Shown: in pieces, positions 44,641-55,789 of the stretch
Numbering within the stretch: the first letter of the stretch is position 1
How the letters are laid out: every line of letters begins with the position of its first letter
DNA from: Norana najaformis
Taxonomy: Eukaryota > Annelida > Clitellata > Crassiclitellata > Hormogastridae
Assembly (NCBI GenBank): GCA_964023275.1
Contig: OZ029929.1
Location: 1,987,501-2,051,500, forward strand
Length of the DNA: 64,000 bases
Direction of reading: 5' to 3'
Made by a program: the position numbers and the translations under genes
The notes under the pieces: model-generated
Database searches by the model: none
What the model saw: the letters and a program-made list of their open reading frames with translations, nothing else
What the model was told of the DNA's origin: nothing

Positions 44641-44825
44641 TCTGTGTGCCTCTACCTTAGTGTTTATGTGCCATGCTGTGTGTCTGCCTGTGTGACTGCA
44701 TCTTCCTTCATTTGTTTGCTTCGTTATGTGTTTTATTGTTTGTGTGTCCACGCCTACGATTCCTCGCTCACCCGATGGACTTGTGACGTGTTAAAAAACG
44801 CATTATTTACTTACTTACTTTCTTC
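44640..44825 (+). mobile_element. CTTA-tailed retroposon 3' end, copy 2
   Basis: CCACGCCTACGATTCCTCGC, then GACGTGTTAAAAAACGCATT and (TTAC)n. Matches 770-989 and 54905-55062. Confidence 0.65.
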
Positions 44826-45394
44826 TTCTGTGGTTATTGACCTGACCACAGCTTGGTTTTGGTCGCCGATGGTTGATGGCTTTTGCATTGGACACCGGTC
44901 ACACCTGTCCTCGTTAGCAATTAATTCCTACCTGTCCTGTCTTTAATTACGTTTCGTGTCCGGAGCGGCAGATGCTTACTTATTTACTTAGTTTCCTAAT
45001 GAATTTCTTCTTGGATGCGGGGAGAGGGTGAGATGAGCGAATTTTAAAGCATCTTTTTCCTCGGTCTGAATGGAGGATGGTGGACGAGGGGAGGTTGATG
45101 GGTTGGGGGAAGCAGGGGAGAAGATGGGGAGAACTTGGGGAGGCACAAATGGGAGGGTGAGCAACTCGAGAAGGGAGGATGAGGGAGAGAGAAACTCGAA
45201 GGGAGGTGGGGGAAATCTTCGGTAGTTGGGGAGCCGGAGTGGCTATGCGAACGGAAAGAGGCGAGTTCGTTCCTGGTGCCCCCCGCTTTTGTCTAATTAC
45301 GTGCGCCGCTAATGAAACGACGCCGACCGATGACGGGCGTCGGATGAAGTCGGAGTCGGCGACGGTGTCGACTTTCTCGTCATGAGCGACAGAT
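44826..45394. other. Unassigned stretch
   Basis: Purine-rich GGGGAGAAG-type sequence at 45060-45200 and mixed DNA. A short unidentified ORF shows no domain. Confidence 0.3.
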
Positions 45395-45800
45395 GGATGG
45401 ATGGATGGATGGATGGATAGATGGATGGATTGATGGATGGACGGATGGACGGATAGATGGATGGATAGATTTGTTGGTGGATGGATCGATGGATGGATGG
45501 ATTGATTAGTGGATGGAATGGATGGATGGATGGACGGACGGACGCGCGGACGAACGGACGGACGGACGGATGGATGGATTGATTGGTGGATGGATGGATG
45601 GATTGATGGATGGATGGACGGAAGGAAGAAGGGATGGATGGGTAATGGATGGATGGATCGATTGATTGATGGATGGATGAATGGATCGATGGATGGATTG
45701 ATTAGTGGATGGATCGATGGATGGATTGATTAGTGGATGGAATCGATGGATGGATTGATGGATGGATGGGTTATGGATGGATGGACGGATGGACGGACAG
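45392..45800. repeat. (GGAT)n microsatellite
   Basis: GGAT with GGAC, GATT and GATC variants for about 400 bp. Confidence 0.95.
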
Positions 45801-46095
45801 ACCTCTTGCGACGAATATTCTTAAAATCGGTTGCTAGATGGCGACAGTGAGGGGCGGCGTGCGAGTGCAGTGAATGAGCCGAGGACTATGGTCTGTGCAA
45901 ACTCAGTGCAAACTAATCGTTAATGGTATGGTACGGTTAAGGTAAATTTATGATGCATTTACCGCTTTCACTCAACACAGAAAGTGCTAACTTACCTGTT
46001 CGATTACCTTACCGTAAATTATGTTACCTTATGTTAACTTGCATGACAACACCTTACCTTGCACGTAGCTTATCTTCCATTACATTAGATCACCT
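45801..46095. other. Unassigned stretch, TTACC-rich
   Basis: Scattered TTACCTTA units and unique-looking DNA. Confidence 0.35.
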
Positions 46096-46388
46096 GGGTT
46101 GCGGCCCGGTGGTCTATCGGTAACGTGGTTGGTCAGTGATCATGCGGTTGTGGGTTCGACTCCGTGTAACGACCCTGGGCAAGTTGTTTACGCGCGCCAT
46201 GCCCCTGTCACCAAGCAGTAGAATTTGGTACCGGCGTAAGCTGGGAAGTAAATGGCAAGTCCTGCGATGCACTGGCCCCGTGTCCAGCACCTTGGCATTT
46301 GTCCATTGCCAGCTCAAGGGCTGAAAGAAAAGGAAATGAGAGCCTTCCCTACGTCTCACTTGTGGGATATGGAATACTTTACTATAAT
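46096..46388 (+). mobile_element. tRNA-derived SINE, family S2, copy 4
   Basis: Plus-strand copy. Head GGCCCGGTGGTCTATCGG, B-box GTGGGTTCGACTCCG, body GGTACCGGCGTAAGCTGGG and tail GGAATACTTTAC. The best-preserved copy in the window. TACCTT repeats follow at 46405-46455. Confidence 0.87.
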
Positions 46389-46455
46389 CACCCTTCATTG
46401 AACTGTCTTGCCTTACCTTTCTCTATATATCTTACCTTACCTTATCTTATCTTAC

Positions 46456-47244
46456 CGTACACTGACTTAACATATGTCCTTCACCATCTCCTCACTCAGT
46501 CGCTGGTCTTCGCAACCTTTGGATTTTTTCCATTAAAAACTGACGACCCCAGTTAATCGAACCGTTGTCTTCGCACCTTTCTACACCCCGCTAATCATCA
46601 CCCAACAGGTGTTACACGCTCCGTCGGCGAAGTTTTTGACTTCATTTACGAGCTGCGGGGTGGGGCTTTGAACAAAGGTGGGATCTAGGCGAGGGGTGAC
46701 GACGCAGGCAGCCCCGCCCCAGGGTTGAGCCGTCGGAGGGGCCGTTCGCTCGACGCCCTTTCACCTTCAACCCCAAGGTGACCCGTGAAATGAGCAAAAA
46801 CGTTTTACTGTGGTAAGATTTTTGTCTGTCGGAGGGGTGGGGTGAGCGTTGGGTGTCGGAAACCGGTTGAACCGGTTCTGTTGCCCAGAGGCACCGCCGG
46901 ATGAAAAAGTGGTGACTACGAAGTGTTCGAAAAAATTCGTAGGGTAGCCCTGCACCCCCTTGTACTCAGTGATGTCAGTTCGAAGCGTGTTCAGGAAAAT
47001 TTGTGGGGGTTTGAAGACCCCGAAATGCCCAGGGCCTGAGAAGGCATGAGTGGAATTTCAAGAGCCAAAATATCCAGGGGCTTGATGAAAATGAGTCGGG
47101 GAGGTGATGGCTTAAAATCCCAAAAATCTCACGGGCTAGAAAAAATTGCTTGGAGTTTAAAATCCCCGATATTTCAAGGCAACAGAAATCAGAGAAGGGT
47201 TTGTGAGGTGTCGATTTCGTTTAAATCCTCCTAATCTAACCCGG
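46456..47244. other. Unassigned stretch
   Basis: Unique-looking DNA with no recognised exon or element. Confidence 0.3.
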
Positions 47245-47245
47245 C

Positions 47246-47425
47246 CAGATTATTATTTCTGCATTTATTTAGCGCCACTTTCTAATGACTAAGCATCAAT
47301 CCATGGCGTGAACATTGTGAATGAATGACTTGCTCAAGGTCCCTACACAGTAACCGTCTCGGAGTAGGAGACTCGAACCCGTACTCCGCGTTAAGAGACG
47401 AGCGCTCTAACCAGAGTCTCGTTAA
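47246..47425 (-). mobile_element. tRNA-derived SINE, family S3, copy 4
   Basis: ATTTAGCGCCACTTTCTAATG tail side, GTAACCGTCTCGGAGTAGG and B-box region ACTCGAACCCGTAC. The tRNA head is partly lost at the right end. Confidence 0.78.
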
Positions 47426-47810
47426 ACTATAAAACTGCTGAGTTTTAAACGTCAAACCCTGGCGGGGCAGATCAAAGTTCATAGGGTTTAAGCCCCAGAA
47501 ATCTCGCGGGGAAAAAGAAAAGTGCCTGGGTGATGGCTTCCTAAATGTTCCTACTCCGCCGAGGCCTGAGAAACGTCGGCTGGTCTTTAGAGGACCGGGC
47601 GTATGATTGACAGTTCGATTTGATCGTCGACCAATTCTTAATTCTTGGTCGATTTGCTTGGTTGACGAAGCGTGACTGGTTTTTGATTGATCCAAGGCTC
47701 GGATTCGATCTCTTTTTCGTCGCATCAGGTGTAACTGCTTCTGACTTTGTTCCGGATTCGAAACTCGGTACACAAAAGGCGTTTTATAAATGTATTGATA
47801 CATACTTAGA
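47426..47810. other. Unassigned stretch
   Basis: Nothing is recognised. Unidentified minus frames carry no domain. Confidence 0.3.
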
Positions 47811-47811
47811 C

Positions 47812-48160
47812 AACAAATATGTACATACATAATATATACATACATGCATACATTCATACATCTATATTCACATACGTGCGTAGAACATGACATACATATA
47901 TACCTACCTTCCTACATACATACATACATACATATGCATACATAAATGACATACATATGCATACATGAGTGACACATACATATGCATACATGAGTGACAC
48001 GCATATATATGCTTACTTAAGTGACACATATGCATACATAAGTGACATATATATGCATACCTACGTGACATACATTGATTTGCATACAAATGACATACAT
48101 ACATATGCATACATATATAAGTAACATACATGCATACATAAATACATACATAGATTTTCA
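47812..48160. repeat. (ATAC)n array with a 20-bp periodicity
   Basis: CATACATAAGTGACATATAT-type units embedded in ATAC tetranucleotides, six to seven copies. Confidence 0.85.
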
Positions 48161-48174
48161 TTTTTTTATATTAT

Positions 48175-48545
48175 TATTAACTTCTATAGCGCCGGTGTAT
48201 ACTGCACAAGGCATCAACCGATGGCGCACCAAAGCAAAGCCGCAGTCAGGTCAATATCCGGAAGATGAGTCCACAGGACAGAGAGGCGGCCTACGCTGGA
48301 TGAGTCAACTGAATGAGCCAAGTCTTGAGCCGAGACCGAAATGACTCAAGCGACTGAGCAGAGCGAACAGAAGGCGTAAGAGAGTTTCAAATTTAGTCTA
48401 GCAACCAAAAAAATTCGACCACCAAGAACAATTCTAGTTCTTGGATGAACCAGAGAAAGACAATCAGATGACCTCTTTGAAAAACGATAAGTCTGGGGAA
48501 TGAGGACTGATTTTAAATTTCGTGGTTGGCCAGAGTTTAATGTTT
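48175..48545 (-). mobile_element. Retroposon 3' end, family LT2, copy 2
   Basis: Cap TTCTATAGCGCCGGTGT at 48181, then ACAAGGCATCAACCGATGGC and GCACCAAAGCAAAGCCGCAG, matching 30828-31066 over about 230 bp and extending beyond it. Confidence 0.65.
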
Positions 48546-48734
48546 TATGAACTGTAAGCCCCTACTTCCATGCACATATCCGTCCATGCATAAATAAATA
48601 AATTAATTAGTTAAATAATATGACGATTTACGTAGCGCTGTAGTAGGGCCGAGGCCGAAAAAATACATCCATGCGTGCATACTTACAGCCTCGCTTTCTC
48701 TGCCTTCCTCTGTCCATCCATCCTTGAGAGTCAG

Positions 48735-48970
48735 TCGCCCATATTCCTTCCTCTTTCCACCAATCCCGACTTCTCTCCCTCTCGCCCATATTCCTTCCTC
48801 TTTCCACCAATCCCGACTTCTCTCCCTCTCGCCCATATTCCTTCCTCTTCCCACCAATCCCGACTTCTCTCCCTCTCACCCATATTCCTTCCTCTTCCCA
48901 CCAATCCCGACTTCTCTCCCTCTCACCCATATTCCTTCCTCTTCCCACCAATCCCGACTTCTCTCCCACC
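48735..48970. repeat. 47-bp minisatellite
   Basis: Five units of 47 bp phased on CCCATATTCCTTCCTCTT, nearly identical (CTCGCCC/CTCACCC and CTTTCCA/CTTCCCA differences only). Preceded by a GATTTACGTAGCGCTG element end at about 48625. Confidence 0.93.
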
Positions 48971-49204
48971 CTCCAACCGTTCGTTAGATACTGCCTTCCA
49001 TCTGTCTACTCCTCAGTCATCCTCCCTGCAGCTGGTGCTCCATCCTATCCTTTTCCTTTACCTTCGTCCCTCCTCAGCTCTCCGACCCCCTCCTCCCTTC
49101 TCCCCGTTAGATACATTCGTCTTTGTTCTATTCTCCATTCTTCCCTGCCTGCTTTTCTTCAAATACATCAGTTCGATATTCTCCCATACGTCTCCCTACA
49201 TTCC
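48971..49204. other. Pyrimidine-rich unassigned stretch
   Basis: C/T-biased DNA without a recognised feature. Confidence 0.3.
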
Positions 49205-49395
49205 TCTGTGCCTTCCTCTCCTCTGTCTGTCTGCCTGTCTGTCTGTCTATATCGCTTTCTGTTTCTGTCTGTTTGCCTCTGTCCGTCTGCCTGTTTGTGT
49301 GCCTCTGTATCTCTATCTGTCTGCCTGCGTGTCCGTTTGTCTGTTTGTCTGTGTGCCTGTCTGTCTGTCTGTCTGTCTGTCTGTATCTATTCTTA
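49205..49395. repeat. (TCTG)n microsatellite
   Basis: TCTG/CCTG units. Frames are artefacts. Confidence 0.92.
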
Positions 49396-49437
49396 GTTGC
49401 ATTCATCCGTCCATCCATCCCTCCACATATCTTCCCA

Positions 49438-49805
49438 TAATGATGATGATGATGATTATGATGATGATGATAATTAGACGATTTATAGAGCGCCGTATCC
49501 GGCCGAGGCCGAGAAAGCTCGCTCTACATGTACAGTTATTCGTTGACTTCCATCCATCCCTCCATCCATCCCTCCATACATCCCTCCATCCATCCATCCA
49601 TCCATCCCTCCGTCCATCCCTCCATCCATCCCTCCATCCGTCCATCCCTCCGTCCATCCCTCCATCCATCCCTCCATCCGTCCATCCCTCCGTCCATCCC
49701 TCCATCCATCCCTCCGTCCATCCCTCCATCCATCCCTCCATCCGTCCATCCCTCCGTCCATCCCTCCATCCATCCCTCCATCCATCCCTCCATCCTTCCT
49801 TTCGT
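49438..49805. repeat. (ATG)n run, element end and (ATCC)n/(CTCC)n array
   Basis: ATGATG run (49438-49470), GATTTATAGAGCGCCGTATCC cap (about 49480), then 49545-49800 of ATCC/CTCC/GTCC tetranucleotides in repeated blocks. Confidence 0.9.
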
Positions 49806-50097
49806 ATAAAGAAAACCACCTGACTCAGCAACCCAATTAAACATCGTTTCTCTACCGAATCAGCCGGAAAATTAACCGATTAGTTTCAGGGGAGAGGAGG
49901 GGGATCGCCAACCCACCCACTCTCACCCACCTCCCGCCGTGAACCGAACAACCCTTCCAGAGGGAAGGTCCAGTGGGCCGGAGCTTCAACTCGTAAAATT
50001 AGTATCGGCTATCGGTAGACACTAATGCAGTCATTACATTCGTAAAACACCAGTTGTCTGTTTGCAAGACACAGTCACTGTGGCCTATGTAGAACAG
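49806..50097. other. Unassigned short stretch
   Basis: No feature is recognised. Confidence 0.3.
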
Positions 50098-50285
50098 AAG
50101 GGCAGTCTCTTCAGCTTGACTCCCCAAGAGGCAGCCGTGGTTTTGAAGTTGGCGACTTCGTTTCCTCAACCTCGGCATATGAGGCGGGTGGCCCGTTCCC
50201 TTCCTCGCCGCGTAGTCTTCCCACCGGCAGTGTACGGCCAGAGTACGCATTTTGCAGATGAGTTCCCTAGGGGGTTGAAAGTGCA
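50098..50285 (-). mobile_element. SINE family S6, body fragment
   Basis: GGCGACTTCGTTTCCTCAACC, CTCGGCATATGAGGCGGGTG and CGCCGCGTAGTCTTCCCACC match 4796-5055 and 54000-54272. The tRNA-like head is missing. Confidence 0.6.
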
Positions 50286-50710
50286 ATTTGTAACGTTGGG
50301 AATAAACGCAGTTGGTGGTTATAGCGTCGATCGAAAGCATTTTTAAGGTGTCTAAGTAGAGCATTGATTTATTGAATTTTTTGCGACATCTTATTGCAGC
50401 GTCAACCTTACATTGCATGAAGCCGTAGTATGACAGAGAGCATTCGGGAATAAACACAGTTGATGGTTACTAGCCTCTGTTTAAAGCATTTAAAAGGTAT
50501 CTAACGAGCGCTTCCTTTGGCGTTAAGCGACATATTGTGACTATCGTGGTCGTTCAGCTTGCTTCTAAATTAAGCAAACGCGACGAATTTATTATAGCTT
50601 CGGTGGAAAGCGTTTTAAAGGTATCTAAGCAGAGCGTTGCATAATCCAATGGTTAGCAACATCTTGTGGCTGCAAGGCCCGTTGACGTCGACCTTGCCTT
50701 ACCTGACAAG
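50285..50710 (-). repeat. R150 repeat, three units in tandem
   Basis: Three successive copies of the GCATTTTTAAGGTGTCTAA block (about 50337, 50485 and 50610), each followed by GCGACAT-TTGTG-type sequence. Spacing is about 125-150 bp. This is the clearest tandem arrangement of the family. Confidence 0.8.
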
Positions 50711-51165
50711 TTATTAAATGTTTAATTGAGTGGTTTTACTTGTCTGACACTCATTTCCATAGTTTATTAACACCGTCCTAAGACATCGAATTAATAGGCG
50801 CAAAACGCGACCTCCGACGGTCACACTAGTAATTACACTTGGTACACGTTACTGGGCCTCAGAGTATTTGGGCGTTGCTTACCTTGGGTGTTGTGAAGGG
50901 AATAATTGATTGTTTTGCCAACGATCCCTATAGGTCCCGGGTTCTGCTCCCCCAGATGGCCTTTGACCCATATATCCTGCCAACCGTGTAACAGCTACGG
51001 AATTCGATTGGAAAATTAATTAGTGAGAGCGGAATAGCGACTAATTAGTAATTAGTGACTCGTTTCTGCCGGTCTGTGACGTTGGTATGGTATGGCCGAC
51101 CAAGAACACCATAATTTCCGTTTCGATTCGGACGATTTGTTAAAAAATGTAACGAGTGCCGGTCC
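50711..51165. other. Unassigned stretch
   Basis: Unique-looking, AT-rich. Nothing is recognised. Confidence 0.3.
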
Positions 51166-51167
51166 TA

Positions 51168-51290
51168 ACTCCGCCACTGCCTTATTTGGGGGTAGTGCCA
51201 GTCCCAAGCCTGGATAAAGGAGGAGGGCGACGGCAACGGCCTTTGATGCCATAAGCTGTCGTTAAACTGAGGAACTAACTCGTGCCGGTC
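51168..51290 (+). repeat. R150 extended unit
   Basis: CTCCGCCACTGCCTTATTTG, GGGTAGTGCCAGTCCCAAGC, GGATAAAGGAGGAGGGCGAC and AAGCTGTCGTTAAACTGAGG. It is the reverse of 42818-42925 and 61981-62085 with very few differences. Confidence 0.85.
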
Positions 51291-51467
51291 CTAAAATCTT
51301 CGAGATTTAATGATATAATTTACTACGAGTTAAAATATATTGAACTTGATGTAATTAATAGAATTTAATTGATTGCTACCAGTCTGGAAATTAAAAGTTA
51401 GTAAATAATATTATTAAATGTTATTATGTTTTCTCGAGGTAATTATTACTTTAAATTAGTGCTAAAA

Positions 51468-51614
51468 ATTATTATTATTGTTATTATTATCATCATCATT
51501 ATCATTGTTGTTATTATTATTGTTATTGTTGTTTTATTATTATTATTATTGTTATCATCATCAGCAGCAGCATCATCGTCGTCGTCATCATCATCGTCGT
51601 CATCATCATCATCA

Positions 51615-51649
<35 letters not shown>

Positions 51650-51652
51650 GCA
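51468..51652. repeat. (TTA)n / (ATC)n trinucleotide block
   Basis: TTATTATTG, ATCATCGTC and again TTATTATTA runs. Open frames are compositional. Confidence 0.92.
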
Positions 51653-52030
51653 TGTATACGCAGATGGTTCAGCCTGTTGTCCGCATTCACAGGCGCTGTC
51701 ACCCGTTGCCTCATTACGGACCCTGCCTGTCGCTTTCCATGTCACCTGCTATGCCGATCACCTGTCGCGGGTGTGTCTCTGGGTCTGCAGGTAGTTCACG
51801 AGGTATGTCGTGTCTGGTATCAGCGGACACTTTGTGTATCGAGGGAGACTACAGGGGCCACTTGGAATGACATCTTTGGGGCTTCAGGGTTTGGACCTGT
51901 TTCTTACATCGCGGAAGTTCAGTATGCAGAGGCGCTATATAAATAACCAGGTCCATTCATACATAGATAGATACATACATACATATGCACAAATGCATAC
52001 ATGCACACGTACATACATATACGCATACAT
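51653..52030 (+). mobile_element. Decayed retroposon ending in GGCGCTATATAAATAA
   Basis: About 280 bp of unassigned body ends at GAGGCGCTATATAAATAACC (51930-51949), the cap motif of LINE/SINE 3' ends, followed by an ATAC-rich stretch (51955-52030). Confidence 0.45.
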
Positions 52031-52185
52031 ACGTATCCGTTGTTTAGCTTCTTATGGCTGTCAGGGCCGTTTACGTCGACCTTACTTTGGCAAACTGCTT
52101 TGAATATGTTAAGCAATGATTTAAAGCAGTTATATATGGCATCGGTTGAATGCATTTTAAAGGTGTCTAAGGAGAGCTTTGCATT
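52030..52185 (-). repeat. R150 repeat unit
   Basis: CTTATGGCTGTCAGGGCCG, TTTACGTCGACCTTACTTTGG and GCATTTTAAAGGTGTCTAAGG. Confidence 0.75.
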
Positions 52186-52204
52186 AGAGAGTGACAATGG
52201 GACA

Positions 52205-52340
52205 AAGATTTTCTCCATCCCCACCCGATACCTGTGGGTCTGTTCCAATCCCCACCCCATTCCCAGCAGGCCTGTCCCATCCCCATACCGTCCCCATCAG
52301 ATCTGCCCCATCCCCAAACTGTCCCCATTCCCGTCACAGT
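52205..52340. repeat. (CCCCATC)-based minisatellite
   Basis: CCCATCCCCATACCGTCCCC-type units, degenerate. Confidence 0.7.
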
Positions 52341-53040
52341 GAAGCAAAAACAATTAAATGTGACCCGCTTTGACAAAATGAGTCACCGAACAAATTTTTA
52401 GAAACTGACGTTTTCTTCGGAACTACAGTATTTGGAATATTTACATAAATGATAAACCAATTTAAACGAAATTGAATTCACTATTTGACAACAGAAGAAA
52501 CCGAATGTGAAAAATGCCACTTTTTCAGAGCGGGTCACGTGTTATGTGTGTATATTGTAATATTAATAGGTCATAATTATAACAGATAATACTTCAGAAC
52601 GGTTCACCATTTACTTGATCGTTACATTTGGTTACAGTTATATATCACTGCAATAAAGAGGGTCTTATTTCTTAGGTCAAATATCAGTAAGGAGTGGTCT
52701 TATGTACTTTTTAACCCGTGGAGGAAAAGAAGTCCCACGGTAGTATCTGGAAGAACAGTTTAGAGCAAAAAACAATTATCTGATGCAGTGGGGATTTTTG
52801 GTAAGCAAGTAAAGTAAGTAAGTAAGTATATTTTTTATTAACCAATAGCTAATCGCACATCGGTTTACAAGCATTTGAGAACACAAGAGAAATTTAATAT
52901 TCATACAACATCCTAATAATAAGTAATGGCACAACCGTTACCGCGGCAATTACCGTGCTCGTATTTCCATCCCCACGGTATTACCGTCCCTTCTGACACC
53001 ACTACAGCGGTAAAATCTTTACGTTGCATCATTCATTATT
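52341..53040. other. Unassigned AT-rich stretch
   Basis: Includes an AAGTAAGTAAGT run at 52805-52830. No exon or element is recognised. Confidence 0.3.
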
Positions 53041-53044
53041 AATT

Positions 53045-53325
53045 CATTATTTAACGCCATTTGTGGCTGCCAGGGCCGTTGACATCGATCCTAGTTATAG
53101 GCAGGGTGGAACACGAATTATTATACGCAGGTGTGGAATATATGACGTCGGTTGCTAGCGTTTTAAAGGTGTCTACAGAGAACACAACTATTCTTTGTTT
53201 AGCGACATCTTTCGACATTATACATACATACACACTTGCATACACGCATACATATATACGTGCATAAGTATGTAGTTGCATACTCTGATACATGCATACA
53301 TACATGCGTAAGTATACGTAGTACG
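53045..53325 (-). repeat. R150 repeat unit followed by (ATAC)n
   Basis: GTGGCTGCCAGGGCCGTTGAC (53063), GCGTTTTAAAGGTGTCTAC (53158) and GCGACATCTTTCG, then ATACATAC units at 53220-53325. Confidence 0.75.
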
Positions 53326-53534
53326 AATATGCGTTTAAATTTTACGGGGTCCTTGGAAATCGATAATCCGAATACAAACTTGGTCGCAACGGCTGAGCTA
53401 TTTCAGTTCTGAATCTATATGTTATATCCATGTGTTTATGCCCTATATATCTACCATAGACGACTCTTAACTGTGCCCTACCGCCAGACATTTTTCAGCT
53501 ATTTATTGTGGCCAAAATAAGGCTGAACGCGAGA

Positions 53535-53700
53535 AAGTCAATTGACGCGCGTCACGGTCATTGACGCAAGAAAAGGCGCCTTTTGGCGCGGAAACTGACA
53601 GCGAACTGTCAAGTATTGATTGACGCTTGACGTAGCGTGACGCCGCCGCGACGAGATGTCAGTGTCATGACGTCTGATTGTCAGGATCGGAGTCTGAAAC
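53535..53700. promoter_or_regulatory. TGACG-rich cluster with an E2F-like site
   Basis: Within about 165 bp there are at least six TGACGC/TGACGT motifs (half-sites for CREB/ATF-type factors), AAGGCGCCTTTTGGCGCGG (palindromic GGCGCC next to TTTTGGCGC, an E2F-consensus match), and several CTGTCA/TGACAG inverted repeats. Composition is sharply different from the flanks. A regulatory role is an inference. Confidence 0.35.
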
Positions 53701-53999
53701 GACAGGGGAAGTGACAGTTACGATGCGATTTTGTGAACGAGGAACTCCCTTAACCCTCCCCCTCGCTGGTTCAGACTACGTCCCTCTATTGACTCCCCCA
53801 CCTTTTCCCCTTCCATTACTTTAGTCTATCCCCAACTGAATACACATTTTCCCATTATTTTTCTGCTGTCTTCCCAAAATTGTCTCGCGTTCTTTGGCCC
53901 ACTTGATCGAGATTTAAAATCTTCTTTATTATTAGCGAATCCCAGGGGTAGAAAGGAAAAGAGGAAAACAGGCTGGCTGGCCATTTTGTAAGATCAAGA
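53701..53999. other. Unassigned short stretch
   Basis: Pyrimidine-rich DNA. Nothing is recognised. Confidence 0.3.
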
Positions 54000-54272
54000 A
54001 GAAGAGCCAAGCCAAGCCCGAGAGGTGTCCATGTGTATGAAGTGTTAGCGACTTCGTTTTTCTTCGCCTCGGCATACGACAACGGATGGCCAACCGTCTC
54101 CCTCGCCGCCTGATCTTCCACCGTCGGTATACTAGTTTTAGCTGAGCTCGCTCGAGACGCTACTGCAGCAGAATGTTCGATATAATCTATCTGGCGCTGC
54201 GAGGATTTGAACATCCACCTCTCAGCTGACAGCCTAGCATGCTAACCACTGCACTATCGCGCACCCTAGATT
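54000..54272 (-). mobile_element. tRNA-derived SINE, family S6, with well-kept tRNA-like head
   Basis: On the minus strand from 54272: GGGTGCGCGATAGTGCAGTGG, then GCATGCTAGGCTGTCAGC (anticodon-arm position), B-box ATGTTCAAATCCTCG and GCAGCGCC, so all parts of a tRNA are traceable. The acceptor stem pairs at only about five of seven positions. The body continues with the S6 sequence to 54000. Confidence 0.78.
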
Positions 54273-54609
54273 TATTAAGATAAGATTAGCGTATCATCCG
54301 TGTGAGTCATTGATGAAGCCCGTGTTGATGTCATACGCGTCAGATGACATGGAATACGACAGTAGTCAATGTAGATTAGATTAGACTTTTAAAAACTGGC
54401 CACGAAGATCCCCTGTTGAAATAAGGGGCGTAAAAAATGGCACCTCGTCTGATGCCTAGAAGTTCAGCGTCGGGTGTCTTCTTCTGCTGCTGGTTAGATA
54501 GGATTTCATCGGTTGGGGCGATTAGCATCCAGGGCAAAACTACGCAGCAAGTCGTCGCCGTCATCTGTATCTGCCACTAGGAAATTCTGATAAGGAAAAC
54601 CGCAAAGAA

Positions 54610-54700
54610 AGATTCCCTTCTCGAGGAATTTCGTGAACTTTAGAGAGGAGTGGGATGAAGTTTCTGGAAGAATTGCGCGAACGTTGAGCAGCTTTTTAAG
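54610..54700. repeat. Left piece of a GTGAACTTTGGGGAG repeat
   Basis: TTTCGTGAACTTTAGAGAGG and GGGATGAAGTTTCTGGAAG match units of 55064-55330. An R150 unit and a CTTA-tailed element lie between the two pieces. Confidence 0.55.
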
Positions 54701-54765
54701 TGCCTCACAAAAATGATAAAGTTTATGTATGTGTCACTATAAGCGTGTCACTGCGGATGTGTCGG

Positions 54766-54872
54766 CTCCGCCACTGCCGTACTGGGGTGGTGCCAGTCCC
54801 AAGCCGGGATAAAGGAGGAGGGCGACGCTAATCATCTTCGTTATGAGACGGCGTCGTTAAGCAGTAGCTACC
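54766..54872 (+). repeat. R150 extended unit, diverged
   Basis: CTCCGCCACTGCCGTACTGG, GGTGGTGCCAGTCCCAAGCC and GGATAAAGGAGGAGGGCGACG. Confidence 0.75.
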
Positions 54873-54904
54873 AACCTCAGATGTGTCGCCACTGTGTCAC
54901 GTGT

Positions 54905-55062
54905 GTTATGTTTGCCTGTCTGTCTGTCTGTCTGTCTGTGCCTCTTCCTTTGTTTGCTTTGTTATGTATTGTTAGTGTGTTTGTGCACGCCTATGGTTCT
55001 TCGCTTAGCCGACGAACTTATGGCGTGTTAACAAATGCTTACATACTTGCTTACTTACTTAA
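54905..55062 (+). mobile_element. CTTA-tailed retroposon 3' end, copy 3
   Basis: (TCTG)n, then CACGCCTATGGTTCTTCGC, GGCGTGTTAACAAATGC and TTAC units. Same layout as the copies at 770 and 44640. Confidence 0.7.
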
Positions 55063-55063
55063 G

Positions 55064-55340
55064 AATGTCGTGAACTTTGGGGAGCAGTGGGGTGAACTTT
55101 CGGGAAGAACTGAGAGAAAACACGGGGAAAGATGTCGTGAACGTTGGGGAGCAGTGGGGTGAACTTGGAGGGTTCATCGAACGCTGGGGGAGACGTTTGT
55201 GAACTTTAGCGAGGGTGATCTCTGCATGGGGAAGAACGGAGCGAACTTGTGGGAAAAATTTCGTTAACTCTAGCGAACAGTTGGCTGAATTCATCAGCTT
55301 GAGGAAAAGTTGAGCGATGTTTCGGGGCAAATTGGAGCGA
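55064..55340. repeat. Minisatellite of GTGAACTTTGGGGAGCAGTG units
   Basis: Degenerate units of 30-70 bp (TGTCGTGAACTTTGGGGAGC, TGTCGTGAACGTTGGGGAGC, etc.), purine-biased. Confidence 0.7.
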
Positions 55341-55789
55341 ATGTTTGCGAAGAACTTAGAGAATCGTATAATCGTAAACTTGAAATTTCTAAAGCTCTGC
55401 TTCAAGCTTAGCGCAGGGCACCAGCTTATTCACGAGCGCTGCGTCAAGTCAGTGGGGTTTTCCAGCAAAGAAGTCCTGTCGAGAACCAAGTCCGGTTGCC
55501 AGAAGACCAGAGACAGACAGAAAGAGACAGACAGACAGACAGAAAGAGAGAGAAGGGGGACAGCTGTTAGGGTGAGTTGTGCTTAAGCTGAGAGAAATGG
55601 GAAGAGAAATGAGAGAACATTCGGTTAGAGTTGAGCAACTTATGTAGAATTGAGCAACCATTTGGGGAGACTTAGTGAAGCTTGGGGAAGACTTGGGGGG
55701 GGGCAGAGTTGGGTGGACTGTGTGAACAATTAAGTGAGCTTTTGAGAGAATGGAACTAAGTTTTGTAAAAAAAATTGAGAACTTTATAC

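Noticed and set aside
51052-51252. Repeated short frame starting MASKAVAVALLLYP-like, also at 6912-7127
   Set aside because: It recurs because it lies in the R150 repeat. It resembles a signal peptide by chance and is not conserved in all copies.
54190-54272. Functional tRNA gene on the minus strand
   Set aside because: The acceptor stem pairs at only about five of seven positions and the sequence continues into the S6 SINE body, so it is a SINE head.
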